Source: Caldilineae bacterium
GTDB taxonomy: Bacteria; Chloroflexota; Anaerolineae; J102
Length of the DNA: 9,187 nucleotides
Direction of reading: 5' to 3'
Assembly (NCBI GenBank): GCA_011176555.1
Contig: DUEF01000380.1
Location: 1 to 9,187, forward strand
The notes beneath the pieces are model-generated. The model searched no databases and had not been told where the DNA came from. It saw only the letters and a program-made list of their open reading frames with translations. Positions 6,259 to 9,187 of this stretch are shown here, in pieces. Made by a program: the position numbers and the translations under genes. Position 1 is the first letter of the stretch. Each line of letters starts with the position of its first letter.

Positions 6259-6346
6259 GTCATTGCGAGGAGCGTTTTTTGCGACGAAGCAATCCCCAAT
6301 ATGGCACACTTGGGGATTGCTTCGCCGAAGACCGGCTCGCAATGAC
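6259..6346. repeat. 88-bp imperfect palindromic element (GTCATTGCGAG family) between deoR and E2 genes
   Basis: The outer arms gtcattgcgag (6259-6269) and ctcgcaatgac (6336-6346) are perfect complements. So are the inner arms cgaagcaatcccca (6285-6298) and tggggattgcttcg (6311-6324), around a 12-base loop. The stretches between them (6270-6284 and 6325-6335) differ, giving an internal bulge. From memory this is a widely dispersed intergenic repeat in environmental bacterial genomes, here as two copies head to head. It fills most of the 117-base gap between the deoR stop and the E2 ATG, so it would form a long hairpin in any deoR-E2 transcript. The palindrome is certain; mobility and function are not. 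Confidence 0.85.
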
Positions 6347-6356
6347 ACTTGGGTAG

Positions 6357-7121
6357 TCAAACAAGAAAAACCTCCACACCCAGCTTCCGCACCTGTTCGA
6401 CCAGGTCGGGCGGGGCGTGTTGGTCGGTAATCACAATGTCGATATCGTTGATCTGAGCAAACGAGGCCAGGCCGACGCGATCCCATTTGGTGGCGTCGAC
6501 TACGGCGATGACTTGCCGGCATAGGGCGACGATAGGTTGCTTGGCCGCGGCCACGTCTGCGCTGATGTCGGTCAGGCCCTCGCGGATGGCGATGCCGTGC
6601 GCGCCGAAAAAGCCTTTCTGGATGTTGAACTTGCGCAAGTAGGCCAGGCCATCGACGCCGATCAGCGACGCCGTATCGCCCTGCACGACGCCACCGGGCA
6701 TCACGACGGTCATGCCGGGCGCATCGCCCAATTCCTGCGCCACCGCCAGGCTGCTGGTGATGACGGTGATGCGTCGCTGTTCTTTGAGGTGCCGGGCGAT
6801 GGCCAGGGCCGTGCTGCTGCTGTCCAGGTAGATGGCGTCGCCCTCCTGCACCCGCTGCGCCGCGGCCTCGCCAATGTTGCTTTTCTCCTGCATCTGTTGC
6901 TGCTGGCGGCTGGACAGCGCCAGATCCTGCAAAACGGCGCCGCCATGCGTGCGCACAGCGAGTTTTTGCTCGGCCAGGGCTTGCAAATCGCTGCGGATCG
7001 TCACTTCTGACACGCCAAACGCCTGGCTCAATTCCGTCACCGACACCCGGCCCGCGCTTTCCAGCCGTCGCAGGATTTCCTGGCGTCGTTCTTCCATGTA
7101 GAGGTCGCGGGTGAGAGGCAT
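6357..7121 (-). CDS. DeoR-family sugar-phosphate-responsive transcriptional regulator
   Basis: 254-residue repressor of the usual DeoR length. Residues 9-60 form the winged HTH with the family signature: EILRRLESAGRVSVTELSQAFGVS would run too long to quote in full, but its key parts are GRVSV, FGVSEVTIRSDL and the closing RTHGGAVL. The C-terminal DeoRC sensor domain has the phosphate-sugar pocket motif YLDSSSTALAIA, then FFGAHGI, a lysine in AAAKQPI and VVDATKWDRVG. Family members usually repress a neighbouring sugar operon and release DNA when a phosphorylated intermediate binds. I start at ATG 7121; ATG 7097 (MEERRQ) is the alternative and would still contain the full HTH. Neither has a visible Shine-Dalgarno. 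It is transcribed divergently from the fused E1 gene, from a shared promoter region, and is followed by E2. It probably controls both directions (inference). Confidence 0.94.
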   Translation of the reverse strand: MPLTRDLYMEERRQEILRRLESAGRVSVTELSQAFGVSEVTIRSDLQALAEQKLAVRTHGGAVLQDLALSSRQQQQMQEKSNIGEAAAQRVQEGDAIYLDSSSTALAIARHLKEQRRITVITSSLAVAQELGDAPGMTVVMPGGVVQGDTASLIGVDGLAYLRKFNIQKGFFGAHGIAIREGLTDISADVAAAKQPIVALCRQVIAVVDATKWDRVGLASFAQINDIDIVITDQHAPPDLVEQVRKLGVEVFLV

Positions 7122-7127
7122 TTGGGG

Positions 7128-7143
7128 AGTGTAGGAGTGTAGG
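7128..7143. repeat. Tandem 8-mer AGTGTAGG twice, in the deoR leader
   Basis: Two identical, adjacent copies of AGTGTAGG stand 7 bases upstream of the deoR ATG, followed by the degenerate AGCGTGAAGG. On the deoR transcript this reads CCUACACU twice, a pyrimidine-rich stretch where a Shine-Dalgarno would be expected. Role unknown. Confidence 0.6.
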
Positions 7144-7173
7144 AGCGTGAAGGAATGACTTTCGATTACTTTT

Positions 7174-7202
7174 ACTTTAGCACATTTTGTAAATAATGTC
7201 AA
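7174..7202 (-). promoter_or_regulatory. Promoter of deoR (and probably E2)
   Basis: On the minus strand TTGACA (7202-7197) is a perfect -35. After 17 bases comes TAAAGT (7179-7174), a four-of-six -10 preceded by TGC, an extended -10. The predicted start near 7167 gives a leader of about 45 bases before the deoR ATG. Confidence 0.65.
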
Positions 7203-7217
7203 GCAAAATCCTTGACA
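7197..7217. promoter_or_regulatory. Perfect inverted repeat over both -35 boxes, candidate DeoR operator
   Basis: TGTCAAG (7197-7203), a 7-base spacer CAAAATC, then CTTGACA (7211-7217). Each arm contains one of the two divergent TTGACA boxes, so a dimer bound here would block both promoters. Part of the symmetry follows from having two perfect -35 elements back to back. The matching G/C beside each box is extra. Binding by the adjacent DeoR protein is inference. Confidence 0.5.
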
Positions 7218-7240
7218 AATCGGATTCTTTGTGCAATAAT
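7212..7240 (+). promoter_or_regulatory. Promoter of the fused E1 gene
   Basis: TTGACA (7212-7217), a 17-base spacer, then AATAAT (7235-7240), five of six matches to TATAAT, preceded by TGC as an extended -10. The predicted start near 7247 gives a leader of about 65 bases. This is the strongest promoter match in the window. Confidence 0.75.
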
Positions 7241-7312
7241 GAAAGCATTCAAAAACAATAGAAAGTTCTCGTTGTTTACCAACGTCACGCACCACGCAAC
7301 AGGTCTTCTCCC

Positions 7313-9187
7313 ATGACAAAAGCAATCGTTATCGATCCCAAGCTCGCCCGCCAACCTGCGGTCATCACCGCTCCTGAAATACCCGTCAACGCCTATGTCT
7401 CCGATCCGAAAGCGGAAGCGAAGAAGTACGGCAGCGAAAACCTGGTGCGCATGTACCGGGACATGGCCTTCATTCGCGAATTCGAGACCATGCTGGACAG
7501 CATCAAAAAGACGGGCGAGTACCAGGGCGTCTCCTACACGCATCGCGGCCCGGCCCATCTCTCCATCGGGCAGGAAGCGTCGTCGGTGGGGCAGGCCTAC
7601 CATCTCACACCCGATGATTTTATTTTCGGCTCCCACCGCAGTCATGGCGAGATCCTGGCCAAGAGCTTCTCGGCCATCGCCAAACTCGATGACGAAGCTT
7701 TGCTTGACATCATGGAAGGCTACATGGATGGGGCGGCGCTGCGCGTGGTCGAAGGCTTTTCGGGCGACAGCGCGGTGGCGGGGCTAGCGATGAACTACGC
7801 CCTGTACGGCACGCTGGCCGAGATCTTCGCCCGGGAAACGGGTTTCAACAAGGGCATGGGCGGCTCGATGCACGCCTTCTTCCCACCTTTTGGCGTGATG
7901 CCCAACAACGCCATCGTCGGCGGTTCGGCCGACATCGCCACCGGCTCGGCTCTGTTCAAACGAGTCAATCGCAAGCCCGGCATCGTCATCGCCAACATCG
8001 GCGACGCCTCCATCGCCTGCGGCCCGGTGTGGGAAGCGATGATGTTCTCCGCCATGGACCAGTACCGCACGCTCTGGCCGGAAGACGTGGGCGGCGCCCC
8101 TCCGATTCTCTTCAATTTCATGAATAATTTCTACGGCATGGGCGGCCAGCCGCAGGGCGAGACCATGGGCTTTGGCATGTTGGCCCGCGTGGCGATGGGC
8201 GTCAACCCCGAGGCGATGCACGCCGAGCGCATCGACGGCTACAACCCCCTGGCCGTGGCCGACGCCATCGAGCGCAAGCGCAAGCTCCTGGAAGCGGGGC
8301 AGGGCCCGGTGCTTCTGGACACGCTCACCTACCGCTTCTCCGGCCATTCGCCCTCCGACGCCATGGCCTACCGCACCAAGGAAGAATTGCAGATGTGGCA
8401 GGAGCAGGATTCGCTGAAGTCCTACGCCGCCTACCTGCTCGAAAACGGCCATGCCGGGGCCGATGATCTGGCCGCCATCCGCGCCGACGCCCGAGAGCGC
8501 ATCTTCCAGGTGTTCCAGGCGGCGATTTCCGAGGAGATTTCGCCGCGGGTCGATGTCCACACGGACGCTATCGGCGCCATGATGTTCTCGAACGAACGCG
8601 TCGAGCGCATGGACGAGGGCGAGCCGGAAGTGCTGCTGCCCAAAGAGGAAACCCGCCTCAAGCTGCTGACCAAGAAATACCGTTTCGGCCTGGACGAAAA
8701 AGGCGAGCGCTACCCCAAGATCCGCAGCCTGACCTACGCCGAGGCCCTGACAGAGGCGATGCTCCACCGTTTTTACGAAGACCCGACCATGGTCGCGTAC
8801 GGCGAGGAAAACCGGGACTGGGGCGGCGCATTCGGCGTCTACCGCGGCCTGACCGAAGCTCTGCCCTACCATCGTCTGTTCAACAGCCCCATCGCTGAAG
8901 CCGCCATCGTGGGCACGGCAGTCGGGTATGCGATTTCGGGCGGGCGAGTGGTGGCGGAATTGATGTACACCGATTTCATGGGTCGGGCCGGTGACGAGAT
9001 CTTCAATCAGATGGCCAAATGGCAGTCGATGTCGGCCAATGTGTTGAAGATGCCGATGGTGCTGCGCGTGTCGGTGGGCTCCAAGTACGGCGCCCAGCAT
9101 TCGCAGGACTGGAGCGCTTTCGTCGCCCATATCCCCGGCCTGAAGGTGATGTTCCCGGCCACGCCCTACGACGCCAAGGGCATGCTC
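7313..9187 (+). CDS. Fused alpha-beta thiamine-diphosphate-dependent 2-oxoacid/acetoin-type dehydrogenase E1, 3' end cut off
   Basis: 625 codons are open from ATG 7313 to the right edge. E1 decarboxylates a 2-oxo acid (or cleaves acetoin-like diketols) on thiamine diphosphate and reductively acylates E2. Alpha half (about 45-390): FGSHRSHGEI, GMGGSMHAF (181-189), the TPP/Mg motif starting GDA (230-232) and ending NN (271-272), and GHSPSDAMAYR. A charged linker (about 390-468) joins the beta half (from about 470): LTYAEALTEAM, YGEENRDWGGAFG with the likely catalytic glutamate, SPIAEAAIVG, TDFMGRAGDEI, QHSQDWSAF and HIPGLKV. About 170 beta residues should follow off-window. There is no stop or frameshift between the halves, so this is a true fusion. 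Oddities: GDA in place of GDG, and 38 residues between GDA and NN, about a dozen more than usual. Only a weak AGG precedes the ATG. The gene lies divergent from deoR and from its likely E2 partner. Substrate unknown. Confidence 0.92.
   Translation, partial: MTKAIVIDPKLARQPAVITAPEIPVNAYVSDPKAEAKKYGSENLVRMYRDMAFIREFETMLDSIKKTGEYQGVSYTHRGPAHLSIGQEASSVGQAYHLTPDDFIFGSHRSHGEILAKSFSAIAKLDDEALLDIMEGYMDGAALRVVEGFSGDSAVAGLAMNYALYGTLAEIFARETGFNKGMGGSMHAFFPPFGVMPNNAIVGGSADIATGSALFKRVNRKPGIVIANIGDASIACGPVWEAMMFSAMDQYRTLWPEDVGGAPPILFNFMNNFYGMGGQPQGETMGFGMLARVAMGVNPEAMHAERIDGYNPLAVADAIERKRKLLEAGQGPVLLDTLTYRFSGHSPSDAMAYRTKEELQMWQEQDSLKSYAAYLLENGHAGADDLAAIRADARERIFQVFQAAISEEISPRVDVHTDAIGAMMFSNERVERMDEGEPEVLLPKEETRLKLLTKKYRFGLDEKGERYPKIRSLTYAEALTEAMLHRFYEDPTMVAYGEENRDWGGAFGVYRGLTEALPYHRLFNSPIAEAAIVGTAVGYAISGGRVVAELMYTDFMGRAGDEIFNQMAKWQSMSANVLKMPMVLRVSVGSKYGAQHSQDWSAFVAHIPGLKVMFPATPYDAKGML

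Larger units (their letters stand above)
7122..7312. promoter_or_regulatory. Divergent regulatory region between deoR and the fused E1 gene
   Basis: 191 AT-rich bases with no gene. The region holds two back-to-back sigma-70-type promoters, a perfect inverted repeat over both -35 boxes, and possible DeoR half-sites. On the deoR side, CTTTC (7159-7163) lies within a run of ACTTT motifs. On the E1 side, GAAAG occurs at 7241-7245 and 7261-7265, exactly 20 bases apart. It also includes an AGTGTAGG tandem pair at 7128-7143 in the deoR leader. CTTTC/GAAAG-like half-sites are seen for several DeoR-family repressors; assignment here is inference. Confidence 0.65.

Noticed and set aside
6240..6299. Upstream E2 start at 6299
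   Set aside because: The extra 20 residues are translated from the palindromic repeat, while ATG 6239 has GAGGA at good spacing and begins the lipoyl domain directly.
6259..6346. Palindrome as a rho-independent terminator or CRISPR repeat
   Set aside because: No T-run follows the stem on either strand in the right place, and there are no spaced multiple copies.
7122..7325. Longer DeoR protein starting at 7325
   Set aside because: The extension is encoded by the AT-rich promoter region, is Cys/Phe-rich and unlike the family; the HTH begins right after ATG 7121.
8580..8715. Possible gene boundary between separate E1 alpha and beta genes
   Set aside because: The frame reads through without a stop, and there is no SD-ATG pair at the junction; this is a fusion linker.
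7784..9130. 448-codon open frame on the minus strand opposite the fused E1 gene
   Set aside because: The plus strand encodes clear E1 motifs over the same span and runs off the right edge. The antisense product is His/Gly-rich and matches nothing I recognise.

Overview
The window is a gene-dense, GC-rich bacterial segment made of carbohydrate-acid catabolism genes. Taxonomy is an inference. The high GC content, the fused E1 dehydrogenase, a lone HicB-like gene and two short dispersed-type repeats (GTCATTTCGA and GTCATTGCGAG families) would suit an environmental Chloroflexota genome of the Anaerolineae/Caldilinea kind. No rRNA or marker gene is present to settle it.

Layout. (1) Bases 1-3336, plus strand, form one apparent operon: the 3' end of a beta-hydroxyacid (3-hydroxyisobutyrate-type) dehydrogenase, a complete FGGY carbohydrate kinase, and a RuBisCO-like protein (RLP) that lacks several residues needed for true carboxylation. 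(2) Bases 3333-7121, minus strand, carry in transcription order a DeoR-family repressor, a lipoyl E2 acyltransferase with two tandem E3-binding domains, a lone HicB-like protein, and a sorbitol/xylitol-type zinc dehydrogenase. The last of these meets the RLP tail to tail, with overlapping stop codons. (3) From 7313 to the right edge, plus strand, runs an alpha-beta fused thiamine-diphosphate E1 dehydrogenase, cut off inside its beta half. (4) Between deoR and E1 lies a compact divergent promoter region. Its two back-to-back TTGACA boxes form a perfect 7-7-7 inverted repeat, a good candidate operator.

How the genes may work together (inference). A hydroxy-acid sugar is oxidised at C3 by the dehydrogenase and phosphorylated by the FGGY kinase. 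The RLP then cleaves or decarboxylates the 3-oxo acid phosphate, as the RLPs OiaX and OiaT do in D-apionate catabolism. The zinc dehydrogenase would feed polyols or sugars in. The E1-E2 complex would oxidatively decarboxylate a 2-oxo acid or cleave a diketone to an acyl-CoA. DeoR would sense a sugar phosphate. A kinase of FGGY type beside such an RLP, together with a dedicated TPP dehydrogenase, is not a combination I can match to a described pathway. This is the most interesting lead in the window. No E3 (lipoamide dehydrogenase), transporter or HicA toxin is visible.
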